Origin: Archivesica marissinica
Lineage: Eukaryota; Mollusca; Bivalvia; Venerida; Vesicomyidae
Direction of reading: 5' to 3'
Length of the DNA stretch: 64,000 nucleotides
NCBI GenBank assembly: GCA_014843695.1
Contig: CM026402.1
Coordinates: 19,882,396-19,946,395 of the forward strand
The translations under genes and the position numbers were made by a program. Positions 1-9,636 of this stretch are shown piece by piece (position 1 is the first letter of the stretch; each line of letters starts with the position of its first letter). Under the pieces are notes generated by a model that did no database searches, was not told the DNA's origin, and was given only the letters and a program-made list of their open reading frames with translations.

Positions 1-1110
1 TGTAATGTCCATGTTACAGGGTGTGTTCATATTATAATTGATATGTAACGTACTGTCTGTGTTACAGGGTGTGTTCGTGTTATAATTGATATGTAATGTA
101 CTGTCTGTGTTACAGGGTGTGTTTGTGTTATTATTGATATGTAACGTACTGTCTGTGTTACAGGGTGTGTTTGTGTTATAATTGATATGTAACGTACTGT
201 CTGTGTTACAGGGTGTGTTCATGTTATAATTGATATGTAATGTACTGTCTGTGTTACAGGGTGTGTTTGTGTAATTGATTGTAGTGACTTTCTGTGTTAC
301 AGGGGTGTTCATGTATAATGATATGCAAATACTGTCTGCTTACAGGGTGTGTTCGTGTTATAATGATATGTAACGTACGTCTGTGTTACAGGGTGTGTCC
401 ATGTTATAATTGATATGTAACGTACTGTCCAGTTACAGGGTGTGTCCATGTTATAATTGATATGTAACATACTGTCCATGTTACAGGGTGTGTCCATGTT
501 ATAATTGATATGCAATGTACTGTCCATGTTACAGGGTGTGTCCATGTTATAATTGATATGTAACATACTGTCTGTGTTACAGGGTGTGTTTGTGTTATAA
601 TTGATATGCAATGTACTGTCTGTGTTACAGGGTGTGTCCATGTTATAATTGATATGTAACGTACTGTCCATGTTACAGGGTGTGTCCATGTTATAATTGA
701 TATGTAACATACTGTCCATGTTACAGGGTGTGTCCATGTTATAATTGATATGCAATGTACTGTCCATGTTACAGGGTGTGTCCATGTTATAATTGATATG
801 TAACATACTGTCTGTGTTACAGGGTGTGTTTGTGTTATAATTGATATGCAATGTACTGTCTGTGTTACAGGGTGTGTCCATGTTATAATTGATATGTAAC
901 GTACTGTCCATGTTACAGGGTGTGTCCATGTTATAATTGATATGTAACATACTGTCCATGTTACAGGGTGTGTCCATGTTATAATTGATATGCAATGTAC
1001 TGTCCATGTTACAGGGTGTGTCCATGTTATAATTGATATGTAACATACTGTCTGTGTTACAGGGTGTGTCCGTGTTATAATTGATATGTAACATACTGTC
1101 TGTGTTACAG
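1..1110. repeat. 48-bp minisatellite filling the tetraspanin intron
   Basis: About 23 tandem units of 48 bp run up to the splice acceptor of the tetraspanin exon at 1111. Each unit holds TGTTACAGGG, nearly identical to the true acceptor. From about 420 to 1080 the units form a 240-bp higher-order repeat (five 48-bp units), with successive blocks at 421, 661 and 901 nearly identical. Because 48 is divisible by three, both strands show long open frames of 16-residue repeats. I regard these as non-coding. Confidence 0.95.
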
Positions 1111-1194
1111 GGGTGCTATGAGAAGGGCAAGGAGTGGATAACGGATAATTTCTACACATTGGGAGCATCTGGTATTGTTCTGGGATTTTTGCAG
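1111..1194 (+). CDS. Tetraspanin, penultimate coding exon (end of large loop and start of TM4)
   Basis: This is an internal exon of 84 nt (28 codons, phase 0 at both ends) with acceptor TTACAG and donor GTAGAT. It reads GCYEKGKEW, then ITDNFYTLGASG and IVLGFLQ. The GC is the conserved dipeptide that closes the tetraspanin large extracellular loop, and the rest enters the fourth membrane helix. CD63, from memory, also has 28 residues between this GC and the next exon boundary, which supports the phase and length. Tetraspanins are four-pass membrane organisers of adhesion, trafficking and signalling complexes. The subtype cannot be assigned from this piece. Earlier exons lie upstream of the window. 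The 48-bp array abuts the exon directly. Confidence 0.93.
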
Positions 1195-1350
1195 GTAGAT
1201 TATACTCCCAATATTTACAAATATTTATTTACGTTTGGCTTAATTATTCAATAGAAAAACTTTATATTTCAGTATGGACCCCTATCCCACTCTGGTGGCG
1301 ACATATTGTTTTTTGTTAAAGCTCTCTAGTAGACACATATGTTTCTTTAA

Positions 1351-1914
1351 AGCAGCATTACATCGTATGAAATAAAAGATATTTGAAAAATTCAATTTTT
1401 ACGTATGGGTAGTAATGCTGCTACACATTCTAACATTATACTTTGTATGCTTATGTTCATTTGGTAAACAGTGTTTTTTTGCGATAAAACAAACTCGAAA
1501 TCGAAAGTAGGACTTTCCGAGTCGATCCGTCACGCAATTGTTTACAACCGGAACGCATCGTCCACACGTGTTTACATTCAGAATGCATCGTCCCCATTTG
1601 TCCCACGTTGTCTTTTTTAATTAAATTACTTGATACATACCTCTGTTAGCTAAGTCTTTAAAGGACATTTCTACATCCCCTCGAGGGGTTCAACATTAGA
1701 GGAAGATACCGGTAGATAGTATTTTATGTTCAAAATATATATGCGCGCTGTACATGTTTACATTTCGTGTGTTGATAAACAAATTCGCGTATACGACGGT
1801 TTAAATTTATTGGAATTTTATCGTTTCTGAGCAACTATTTCGATTTTTGTAAACACACACACATTAGTATTTATATTTTACCCAAAACATCCTTTATTAC
1901 GATGTAATGCTGCT
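1351..1914. mobile_element. MITE-2 copy 1 (TTAA target, TIR AGCAGCATTACATCGTA)
   Basis: The 17-bp terminal inverted repeat AGCAGCATTACATCGTA is present at both ends, and TTAA flanks each side (1347-1350 and 1915-1918). This fits a non-autonomous piggyBac-type element. Inside at about 1671-1717 is a piece with CCCCTCGAGGGGTTC followed by a GGAAGATA tail, shared with SINE-F tails. It lies in the last tetraspanin intron. Other copies are at 34428 and 61907. Confidence 0.85.
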
Positions 1915-1920
1915 TTAAAG

Positions 1921-2215
1921 GAATTATATGAATTATATAATTAAAAACAGCCTATCTTGAGTTATGTTTATAGCATGTTTGGCCAAGTAAAGAAATGTTT
2001 TGTTTAAAAATAAATTTTGTATTATTGAGACTTCAAATACCTGTGGTCCATCAGTCCTGTCTGTCTATGTTTGTGCTCACCAACCGATGGTCTAGCGGTA
2101 ATCTCTTATTTCCATTACAAATAAGGAAATAACAATTAATGTGTAGCCACACAACCATCAACTTTGACACCTGTACCACCCACAGTTTTATACAGATTGA
2201 CATTGATCAGTAAAT
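1921..2215. other. Unique AT-rich intron sequence
   Basis: Nothing recognisable was seen. It lies between MITE-2 and a SINE-A in the last tetraspanin intron. Confidence 0.5.
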
Positions 2216-2505
2216 GACGGATCTGTAGTCCAGTGGTTCATACGTTGGATTGGTAATACAGGGATCGCAGGTTCGATCCCCCGTCTGACCCTAATGAAAT
2301 TAACAGTCTTTCAGATGGGACGTTAAACCGAGGTCTTGTGTCGGTGCTTTACACCGTGCACGTAAAAGAACCAGAGGAGACTCTGGAATGGGTCACTGTC
2401 TGTTGCACTATCCTCCAAAAATCTAAAATGACTAATCTCTTCAGGAGGCGTCGCTCAAATGGACAACTGGTAGCGATGATAAATAAACATAAAACACACA
2501 CACAG
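2216..2505 (+). mobile_element. SINE-A copy 1 (tRNA-derived)
   Basis: The tRNA-like head has an A-box-like GTAGTCCAGTGG and a B box GGTTCGATCCCC. The shared body follows (CAGTCTTTCAGATGGGAC, then CGTGCACGTAAAAGAACC) and it ends in a GATAAATAAAC-type tail with ACACAC. Related copies at 31446, 36605 and 47151 are in reverse orientation. Confidence 0.85.
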
Positions 2506-3099
2506 TAAATGAACCATATTGATACTGGGGTCACTTGGATCTACACTTTTTGTATGCCTATTTAGATGATATGTATGGGTTAAATGAATATGTGTCAACA
2601 AGGATTATTTTCACGTGTACAGTTAAGTGAGAGGATTATTGGCCACCCATATGATCCTGGATTAAGATAATTACTGTCCAGTGAAAGGAACAATTGGCGA
2701 TGAATTACATTGAATAACGCATTTTTCTGATTTTCGAATACTCGATTATCATTTTATTTTGCTAACCGATATTCGGACATTCTTCCAAGTATTTAAATAC
2801 AATGTACTCAAATGTATTACATAGACTGTACTTATACAGACTGATATATCAGGGTTCCCGTTGTCGGTGGCCAATGGCGCAAATTGCGACAATGTTTTGT
2901 CAAATACATGACTTCAAATATTTATCTGTGATCTATATGGCGCTTAGTTTGGTCCAAGTTTTTCAAATTGGCTCCAGTTTTGTTCAATTTGCGACAGAAG
3001 TTGCGCAGACAAACATTCAGACAGAGGGAAGGAACCCTGGATATTTGTATAGACCATCCATCAACTTCATCTATAGTGATTGCGTCACTCTGCATAGAG
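2506..3099. other. Unique intron sequence
   Basis: No exon or repeat family was recognised. Open frames here lack splice context and similarity to known proteins. Confidence 0.4.
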
Positions 3100-3101
3100 T
3101 A

Positions 3102-3513
3102 CAGTCAAACCTGTGTTAGTGGTCACCTCTATTAAGCAGCCAACCTGTATGTTGTTTTATTATACATTTGGCCTCTATTAAGCAGCCACCTGTGCTAAGC
3201 AGCCGCTTTCTGTAATTCCCTTGGCTGACTGCTTTACACAGGTTTGAATGTATACTCGTAATGTCGTTAAAAAGTTAACATCTGCAACAGTCCGGGTAGG
3301 CATTTCTCAAAATTAATATTGTCCATATTTACAAGAAACCTGGCTATAAAGGCCACCCTCGGGAAAGTTAAAAAGTGGCCTTTGTTGGCAGGTGGCCTCT
3401 CAATAGAGGGTTAAAATGCATTGAAAATGGCTCGATGGGAGATAAAAATGGTGGTCTTTAGTTTTTCATATGCGGCCTTTATTTGGAGGTGGCCTTTAGC
3501 ACAGGTTTGACTG
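3102..3513. mobile_element. Mariner-like MITE (TA target)
   Basis: The ends are inverted copies of CAGTCAAACCTGTG and CACAGGTTTGACTG, flanked by TA (3100-3101 and 3514-3515). The interior repeats phrases about TAAGCAGCC and GTGGCCTTT. A shorter relative with the same ends sits at 34016-34189. Confidence 0.75.
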
Positions 3514-3541
3514 TAGTTCTTAAACTTGTATCTCATTTCAG

Positions 3542-3604
3542 ATTATCTTGCTAGCCGCAGGTCTTGGGCTGGTTATAATGATGAGGAGAGAGAAAGGCTA
3601 CTGA
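3542..3604 (+). CDS. Tetraspanin, last coding exon (TM4 and short C-terminal tail)
   Basis: The acceptor is CATTTCAG ending at 3541, and the frame enters in phase 0 to match the exon ending at 1194. It reads IILLAAGLGLVIMM, then RREKGY and a TGA stop at 3602-3604. The hydrophobic run completes the fourth transmembrane helix begun in the previous exon. A six-residue, mostly charged cytoplasmic tail follows, which is short but within the family range. There is no cysteine next to the helix to suggest palmitoylation in this tail. The 3'UTR follows. No poly(A) signal is close by; AATAAA at 6281 is a possible distant one. Confidence 0.92.
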   Translation: MILLAAGLGLVIMMRREKGY

Positions 3605-4101
3605 GATGTGATGAACAGGTGGTCGCCGGCGTGTATATCACAGTTCCCAGTCTAAATACATACAAACTCTTATACATATCATTAATAGGGGAACCAGTCA
3701 GCATTGTGCTGGAGCATTGCTTCCTGTACCAACACATGCTCTTTATTAAGCTATTTCTAATCCAAGTCCACCAGCCACTCACTGGTTATGAAAAATAAGT
3801 GAAACTTGAAAATTCACCCAATATAGAACATGTATTTATGTATTGGTTATATGTACAGGAACATGTATGTATACATGTATAGCTGGTGTTTCTACATGAG
3901 AACTTCGCTATATGACTCTAACCAGTGGTGCGACTCTAAATTCAAGTCAATGAGATACAGATACTGTTGCAACTGTATGGTTCCTTTTTTGAAAATATTT
4001 TATAAGTCATCTATATCTGAAGATGATATTTTGATATTGCCTACATTTTATTATTCATGTCCTATGTTTTGATATTATAATTTTACTCTATTTTACGGAA
4101 T
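3605..4101 (+). other. Probable tetraspanin 3'UTR or flank
   Basis: This follows the TGA stop. It is AT-rich and has no recognisable repeat before the fold-back element. Confidence 0.4.
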
Positions 4102-4257
4102 ATAGAAAATAGTAGGTAACTGTCTTATAAATTTTAATCTATTAGGCCAGTTGGAGAAAATATACACGGCTAGGCTCTGTTGAGTCTTGTATTTTTTTTA
4201 TCGGAGACGAGCCTAATAATTTAAAATTTGTAAGACAGTAACCTAATATTCTATTTA
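4102..4257. mobile_element. Fold-back MITE
   Basis: Inverted arms of about 45 bp (4102-4146 and 4209-4257) share ATAGAAAATA, GTAACTGTCTTA, AATTTTAA and TATTAGGC in reverse complement, with some mismatches. A loop of about 60 bp separates them. The superfamily cannot be assigned. Confidence 0.75.
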
Positions 4258-4321
4258 TCCATCTGATTAAGAAGAAGTTTAAGAGAGGAAAGATTACCGA
4301 ATATTCATGACCTGAACGGCT

Positions 4322-4978
4322 GAAGTTTATCATGCCATTTGTGAACATATGACATCATACACGCAGTTTACCATACCATCTGTGAACATATGATGTCATA
4401 CACGCAGTTTACCATACCATCTGTGAACATATGATGTCATACACGAAGTTTACCATACCATTTGTGAACATATGACATCGTACACGCAGTTTACCATACC
4501 ATCTGTGAACATATGATGTCATACACGCAGTTTACCATACCATCTGTGAACATATGATGTCATACACAAAGTTTACCATACCATTTGTGAACATATGATG
4601 TCATACACGCAGTTTACCATACCATCTGTGAACATATGATGTCATACACGCAGTTTACCATACCATCTGTGAACATATGATGTCATACACAAAGTTTACC
4701 ATACCATCTGTGAACATATGACATCATACACAAAGTTTACCATACCATCTGTGAACATATGACATCGTACACAAAGTTTACCATAACATCTGTGAACATA
4801 TGACATCGTACACAAAATTTACCATAACATCTGTGAACATATGACATCGTACACAAAGTTTACCATAACATCTGTGAACATATGATGTCATACACGAAGT
4901 TTACCATACAATCTGTGAACATATGACATCGTACACAAAATTTACCATAACATCTGTGAACATATGATGTCATACATG
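4322..4978. repeat. 41-bp minisatellite, about 16 units
   Basis: The unit contains AGTTTACCATACCATC, TGTGAACATATG and GATGTCATACAC. Units alternate between GATGTCAT and ACATCRT versions. The period is 41 (starts at 4365, 4406, 4447, 4488). Confidence 0.95.
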
Positions 4979-5221
4979 CAACGTTATGACGTCACGAAAG
5001 GTTTATTAGGCATGCCAATTTTGACCATTATTACGCATGAAGGTAGGATAGAAAAGATTATATGATACTGTACTTACCAAATAGTTGTTGCATCTGCTGA
5101 TTTGTTGCAGTATATTTTTGTAATGGTGTATAGGGTGTGTGAAAAGTTTATAGTAATTAATGGCAAGGATATAAAATCAAAACTAAATCTGATGAGAGAT
5201 GTAAGAACTAGTGTTATTTAA

Positions 5222-5454
5222 CCCTTTCAACACCACAGACCTCTAAATAGGCTTACAAAAAGTGTAGATCCAGATGAGCCGGCTCGTGACGAGCCGTCTC
5301 ATCAGGATCTGCACTTTTTGCCAGTGATATGACTATTTTTAGACATAATTACCCATTTTGATAAATGAACTTGTCCAAATGTGATTTTCTGATTCATTTA
5401 TTGGTTTATGAATATCATGGACCAGTCCATGTGAGTTACTTGGTGTTGAAAGGG
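5222..5454 (+). mobile_element. MITE-1 copy a (TTAA target)
   Basis: This is a full-length copy of 233 bp. It runs from CCCTTTCAACACC to GTTGAAAGGG with TTAA on both sides (5218-5221 and 5455-5458). The central hairpin has arms AGATCCAGATGAGCCGG and CCGTCTCATCAGGATCT. There is no coding capacity. At least ten other MITE-1 copies or fragments occur in the window. Confidence 0.9.
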
Positions 5455-5458
5455 TTAA

Positions 5459-6376
5459 AGAATACAAACATAATTTATTATAATTGTTGTCTATTTGTGA
5501 TGCATATCTATGTATATATCTTATCTATCATTTTTAAAGCCTTACACGTGCTATGCCATGATGCTATTATCAGATTTTATATTTCGTATTTGATGTTGTT
5601 ACAAAAATATTTTGCCTGAAATATCTTGTATTAAAAATGGGTTTACAACAAATGAACAAATGTTCTAAAAGAGAATGTGTCTCCGTTATTGTTGTCTAAA
5701 CTGGAGTTTATTTTAACAACAATAATACTGGGTGTTGTATAACGGGTACCACATATCAGTTTCATGTACCGGTATCTCATGTCTGTTTCTTTCAATTAAG
5801 TATTTCTAAATTTATCTACATATCAATAGGAACAAACTTTCTGCACACCCTGTATAATGCACAGAAATAATAAAATACATTGTTTCATTTATAATGTACA
5901 GGTGCGATAATAAGTTCATGCCACACTATGTTTTTACATTTTACTGCAGAATCTCATAATATTGATATAAATTAATTGTATGTGCACTACATTGTATATT
6001 GATTCTTCTACGACATCAAAAACTTGGCGATGAAGGATAAATGATTTGAAATCAACGATCTTAACCACTCAGGCCATGTAGACCCTCTCTATTATGTGTT
6101 CAGTATATTGTGTGACAATGCAAACACATGCTCTGGATAGGTTGTATATTAGATAAATAGTGATATAGCATCATAACAATGCTTTAAGTATAAATATTGT
6201 ATTGTAAGAGTATACACTCGCATATTATGCTGTAGATGTTGCAATTTATACATGATAACATGTTAGAATATATATTTTCAAATAAATTTTTGAACTTGGA
6301 AATTTCTTCTTTCACTTATATAAAAATACCCAAAATTGTTCCGATCCAATAATCCAAATCTCGGTCGGCTTGAACA
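5459..6376. other. AT-rich intergenic sequence
   Basis: No exon was recognised. AATAAA motifs occur, including one at 6281, that could serve the upstream tetraspanin. Confidence 0.4.
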
Positions 6377-6382
6377 TTTATT
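6377..6382 (-). promoter_or_regulatory. Possible poly(A) signal AATAAA
   Basis: It lies on the minus strand 39 nt downstream of the TAG that ends the cysteine-rich open frame at 6421-6693. Confidence 0.35.
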
Positions 6383-6420
6383 ATCAACTCGCCCTCTGAA
6401 CCACGTAGTCAATTTTAATG

Positions 6421-6720
6421 CTATTCCATGCATTTAGTACAAGAACAAACAATATAATATTCTTTATAGTCACCTCTGCCGAGGCATTGGGCGACTGGTT
6501 TCTCTAAGTAGATTACGTTATCATCTAAGTTGCTTATGTTGACAACTGGAAAGACATCTTCGTTCTTATCAGGGTGACAAATCATGTATCCTATCTTATG
6601 AAGGGGTCCCTTCCTTTTAGGGCCACATCCTCCACTATTTGTCAGCTCACAGCAGCAATAATGGTTCCTGTTTCTTCGCTTGGGTCCTCGCACCCATCAA
6701 GAAGTATGCATCCCACCGTC
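6421..6720 (-). pseudogene. Cysteine-rich open frame, possible terminal exon or frameshifted gene remnant
   Basis: The minus-strand frame ends in TAG at 6421-6423. It reads HYCCCELTNSGGCGPKR, then HKIGYMICHPDKNED and KEYYIVCSCTKCME. Cysteine clustering and an AATAAA 39 nt after the stop suggest a real C-terminal exon of a small secreted protein. Just upstream (about 6660-6715) a different frame reads VGCILLDGCEDPSEE, which joins sensibly only across a frameshift near the CCC motif. No convincing splice acceptor separates the two. It could be a decayed gene, a retrocopy or a chance frame. I do not recognise the family. Confidence 0.35.
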
Positions 6721-8284
6721 CTCCTTGAAGGAGAACCGTCCCCTTGAAGGAGCCAGCTAAAAAAACAGCTATCCGCTGTCGCCAGCACCGAGCATTGCTG
6801 TCTCTCCAAGTAGGTAAGTTAGTAGTAAGTTTATACTCGTATAGAGTCGCACAACTTCTACTGGTCTGATAGCTACATCCCCGCTAGGGGTTCGACATTA
6901 GAGAAATATAGATAGATAATTGACCATAATCAACAAAGGATTCCGACTATAATTCACACATATTTACTATTATTATGACACAATGTTGTTATACCTCTCG
7001 TCTAATGTAGCACCGAGGTAGAGTTCAATGGCTGGATCCAATTCTAGCAAACGGAATTCCTTGATCAAATTTTAATGTACTATAATATATATATTATGCA
7101 GTCTTGCTTCTGCTAAGATTACTTCATTGGGATGTTTTGGTAAATAAGCCGAATGCCTATATAAATAGCGCTATTTTAAATCCATTTTTTCAGAAAACGG
7201 AGCATAACGTGTAATCACCAGATCCACGGGTAGAGAAATTGTGTACTTAATTCATAGTGTAGCACATGGAGATGCCATGTTCCTCTGTTGTGAGTTGAGC
7301 ATGCGTGGCCTGAATCTGTCTCTTCCAGATACCAAAATTGCTCTGACTGTTCAACCTAAACTACATGTATGTATTCATCATAGCAAAAGTTGCACATGGT
7401 ACAATTATAGCATATCCATACTTTAGGCCCCCCCCCACTCAATCTTTAGACAAAGCGGACAAAATGTATGGGGGAAGGGGTTCTCCCTGACAAAACTTTC
7501 TTTAGACAGATCTGGCAAAAACATAACCCTTTAGCTGGATCGGGCAAAACCTCCTGAAAACATCACATAATCTGTATTCGGGCAGATTTTAGAAAATATA
7601 TTGCATATTTTCACTTTAATTATACTGTTATTTTCGGGATGGCGTTATATTTGGGATGTATAACATAAACAATAATTATGGACCGACGTTAGATACAAAA
7701 AAAATCCCTACTATGAATTATCAAATGCCTACCCTACTTTAGATTTAAATGATGTAAAACACACCCTACTTTATATTATATATTCTGCAGCAATATCTCA
7801 CAAGTAATATGTGCAGTTGTACTGTTAGTGCATAGACATTAAAAAGAAATGACAGGAGGAATCCCTAATTCCCCCCCCCCCCATTGTTCATTGTAAAAAA
7901 CCTCTTCAGTATATAGTACTGAGTTAACACAGGGGTGACACTAACTAACAACTTGGTATATTCTAACCTATGTGATAAAGTGGGTGCCGGTACCCCCTGA
8001 CATATGCTAGTTATTGGCTAATTGCTGCAGTACTAATATGGCATTGATAGTGATGGGTGTCATTTTGAAACTTGCTTAGATATGCCCTAAGCAAATTGTA
8101 TATATAGTGGCAAGCCTATAGTACATCATAATGTTATTAAACAAAAATAAAAACAGTTTTTTTGTTTGTTTTGAAGTCGAAACAATTTGTCCATAATCCA
8201 AGCATCTGTGATTCCAATGATAAATGCTTCTTGGAAAAAAGCAATACTAGTAATAGTCTGTAGTTGCTGTATTGAACCTATATC
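6721..8284. other. Intergenic sequence with low-complexity tracts
   Basis: It contains a partial SINE-F-type tail at about 6869-6920 (CCCCGCTAGGGGTTC), and C-runs near 7429 and 7871. No exon could be supported. An open frame at 7241-7426 (+) lacks splice context. Confidence 0.4.
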
Positions 8285-8660
8285 TTATGGAATGGCAGTG
8301 GTGTACTGGCGGGAGAGGCGAACTAGGTAATTATCAATTGGGATAGCAACCAGATCATTAACAATGTTATACATAAGGTATAACCTATTGTCAATATCCC
8401 AGAGATCTAGTCTGCATAGATTTAGTGAATGGAATATGTATGTAACACTAGAGGTACGATAGAAGTCAGTCTTCATCTAATGGGCTACTCTTCACTGGAC
8501 ACCCTAAAATTGGTCTATTCGTGTTTGTGGCGACCAAATCTCGGAGCCATATTCCAGCTTGGGTCTCACTGGAGTCTGGTAAGCCATGTACATAAGGGGT
8601 TCGGATTTGACCCGGATATATCTACGTAGAAACCCTAATGCTTTAGTTAGCTGTCTTTGT
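8285..8660 (-). pseudogene. LINE reverse-transcriptase C-terminal fragment, decayed
   Basis: The minus strand reads KALGFLRRYIRV, then MAYQTPVRPKLEYGSEIW, then FYRTSSVTYIFHSLN and LYLMYNIVNDLVAIPIDNYL. These phrases are typical of the region after the RT domain in CR1/jockey-type non-LTR retrotransposons. Internal stops lie between about 8470 and 8520. It is not an intact element. Confidence 0.75.
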
Positions 8661-8683
8661 TGACCTATTTATATCACACAATA

Positions 8684-8701
8684 GGTTAGGGTTAGGGTTA
8701 G
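8684..8701 (+). repeat. Short interstitial telomere-like repeat
   Basis: GGTTAGGGTTAGGGTTAG is three TTAGGG units in unique sequence. Confidence 0.7.
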
Positions 8702-8825
8702 ACTCATTTGCAGACGTCCGTGACAGCAATAGCAGAGAGAAAAATCTTCCCATACTATATAGACTGAAATTGCCAATCACAGGCTCGTGCGGCTGCACAC
8801 ACACAGTAATCACAAAATAAGCGAC

Positions 8826-8901
8826 CCCCCCTCACACACGCACGCACGCGCGCGCGCACACGCACGCACGCACGCACGCACGCACGCACACACGCACACA
8901 C
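8826..8901. repeat. CA/CG-rich microsatellite
   Basis: This is a CACGCACG-type dinucleotide tract with a short CGCGCG core, about 265 bp upstream of the CARS1 start. Confidence 0.9.
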
Positions 8902-9165
8902 GGTTGAGCTCAACCCCGTACAGGTAGAAAATGATATTTCGGTCTTACACCTGCATTTTTGTGTGAATTTAGTGGTATTATCCTTCCATCAGTTTTCACA
9001 TGTTACAGTTTTAATGATAACCGTTTCCGACAAGGGAAGTCACGCCGAAATCTTACATATATATTTCATCATAGCAGTTGTAAATACGGGAAATTACAGT
9101 GATTCTAAACGCGTCAAGGGATTTTAACTACAGTTAAAAGAAGAATACTTATCCGTTGAGCGGAA

Positions 9166-9181
9166 ATGGCAGATACTATCG
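9166..9181 (+). CDS. Cysteinyl-tRNA synthetase, first coding exon (start codon)
   Basis: ATG GCA GAT ACT ATC G is followed by donor GTAACT, giving MADTI plus one base (phase 1). The exon at 12344 begins with the two bases GT that complete a glycine codon, so the joined start reads MADTIG then KVKRLQ. Human CARS1 starts MADSSGQQG, which supports this start. The start context has G at -3 and G at +4. Such a tiny first coding exon cannot be found by open frame length. It was found by phase and homology, and the link to exon 2 is inferred. Confidence 0.78.
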
Positions 9182-9447
9182 GTAACTAATTCTTACTTTT
9201 CTTGATAACTGTCGCCGGTTGGTCTTGTTTTTCACAAATACATTCAATATTATATTGAATATATATATTGTCAACGTCACATTTTACTCATTAAATAATA
9301 AATAATTTTTTAGTGTTTTTAAGTACATTACACGACTAATGAAACTGACGTAAACACAAAAAAAAATTGTCATTCATCAAATACATGTGGAAAAACGTTT
9401 GAGTGTAAATTACACGTATCCTTATAAATCTCACCTATCTATCTATC

Positions 9448-9492
9448 TTCCTTTAATGTCGAACCCCTCGCGGGGACGTAGACATGTAGGTA
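9448..9492 (-). mobile_element. SINE-F tail fragment
   Basis: It contains GTCGAACCCCTCGCGGGG and a TCTATCTATC tail in reverse orientation. It forms an inverted pair with the copy at 9586-9636 and lies in CARS1 intron 1. Confidence 0.55.
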
Positions 9493-9585
9493 AGTAGGTT
9501 ACTTAATTAAACAACTGCACAGCGAAATTGCCCTCATGCTTAGCTAACATACACCTTTCAAAGGCACTTGACACTGGCATTGTCC

Positions 9586-9636
9586 CCGTCTACGTCCCCG
9601 CGAGGGGTTCGACATTATTTAAAGGAAGATAGATAG
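9586..9636 (+). mobile_element. SINE-F tail fragment
   Basis: It contains ACGTCCCCGCGAGGGGTTC, then GACATTA, and ends AGATAGATAG exactly where the LINE homology begins at 9637. Confidence 0.55.

Noticed and set aside
309..1094. Long minus-strand open frame of 16-residue repeats (CNMDSTLHINYNMDTP type)
   Set aside because: It is the reading of a 48-bp intronic minisatellite that contains the tetraspanin acceptor, with no start context or independent support.
4322..4978. CRISPR-like regular repeats
   Set aside because: Units are contiguous with no unique spacers. This and all other arrays here are eukaryotic minisatellites.
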